A stretch of DNA of 5,357 nt from Frankiales bacterium (GTDB lineage: Bacteria > Actinomycetota > Actinomycetes > Mycobacteriales > SCTD01), in the NCBI GenBank assembly GCA_025465145.1, contig JAODNS010000128.1, forward strand, positions 1-5,357, written 5' to 3'. The notes under the pieces are model-generated. The model saw only the letters and a list, made by a program, of their open reading frames with translations. It had not been told where the DNA came from and did no database searches. Made by a program: the position numbers and the translations under genes. Positions 5,181 through 5,357 of this stretch are shown here, in pieces. How positions within the stretch are numbered: the stretch's first letter is position 1; each line of letters begins with the position of its first letter.

Positions 5181-5357
5181 CAGAGCGCGGCAAGAAGATC
5201 GGCGGCGGCGGCGCAGGAGGCCGCGCGGGCAAGGCCGGGTCGCACCGCAAGGGCGCGCCGGTCGGCTCCGGCGGCCAGAACAAGAAGCGGCTCGCCGGCC
5301 GGGGCCCGACGCCGCCGGCCGAGGCCCGGACGAAGCACCCGGCCGCGAAGAAGGCTG
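5177..5357 (+). CDS. rlmB: TrmH/SpoU-family 23S rRNA 2'-O-methyltransferase, N-terminal part
   Basis: Only the first 60 residues are visible and the gene runs off the right edge. They form a basic, glycine-rich, probably disordered extension with KGAPVGSGGQNKKRLAGRG (25-43) followed by PTPPAEAR (44-51) and HPA. From memory this GSGGQ..R.L.GRGPTPPAE.R pattern is typical of the N-terminal extension of actinobacterial RlmB-like proteins, which methylate the 2'-OH of G2251 in 23S rRNA (E. coli numbering). The catalytic SpoU knot domain lies outside the window, so the function rests on this pattern and on the conserved position after cysS. The GTG start overlaps the cysS stop by 4 bases (GTGA), which points to coupled translation. 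Confidence 0.82.
   Translation, partial: MTERGKKIGGGGAGGRAGKAGSHRKGAPVGSGGQNKKRLAGRGPTPPAEARTKHPAAKKA

Overview
This is high-GC DNA with almost exclusively G/C third codon positions and several GTG starts, typical of an actinobacterium. The CarD, IspD, IspF and CysS sequences closely resemble mycobacterial and other actinobacterial proteins as I remember them. I cannot name a genus from the sequence alone.

Layout. Positions 1-615 (minus strand) hold the N-terminal part of a UbiA-family membrane prenyltransferase that runs off the left edge. A 111-base divergent intergenic region (616-726) separates it from a rightward series: carD (727-1209), a YacL-type membrane PIN-TRAM protein (1264-2448), a 194-base structured gap (2449-2642), ispD (2643-3311), ispF (3304-3783), cysS (3780-5180), and the first 60 codons of an rlmB/TrmH-family rRNA methyltransferase (from 5177) that runs off the right edge.

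How the genes relate. IspD and IspF are two enzymes of the MEP isoprenoid pathway. CysS charges tRNA-Cys. The RlmB-like protein would modify 23S rRNA. CarD is a global RNA polymerase-binding factor, and the PIN-TRAM protein is probably a membrane-anchored nuclease. ispD-ispF-cysS-rlmB are stitched together by overlapping stop/start codons and are probably one translationally coupled operon. The UbiA protein would use a prenyl diphosphate, a downstream product of the isoprenoid pathway, but its substrate is not evident.

Most interesting part. The PIN-TRAM/ispD gap holds three directly abutting inverted-repeat structures over 2458-2604: an 8-bp nested stem, a 9-10-bp GC hairpin, and a 13-bp perfect stem enclosing further hairpins. 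The two outer structures share the arm core TCCACC/GGTGGA, so alternative pairings are possible. It could be a terminator or attenuator cluster, a structured leader RNA of the ispD operon, or a dispersed palindromic repeat. The remaining genes look intact and conventional; I see no defence system, phage, insertion sequence, CRISPR array or tRNA gene.
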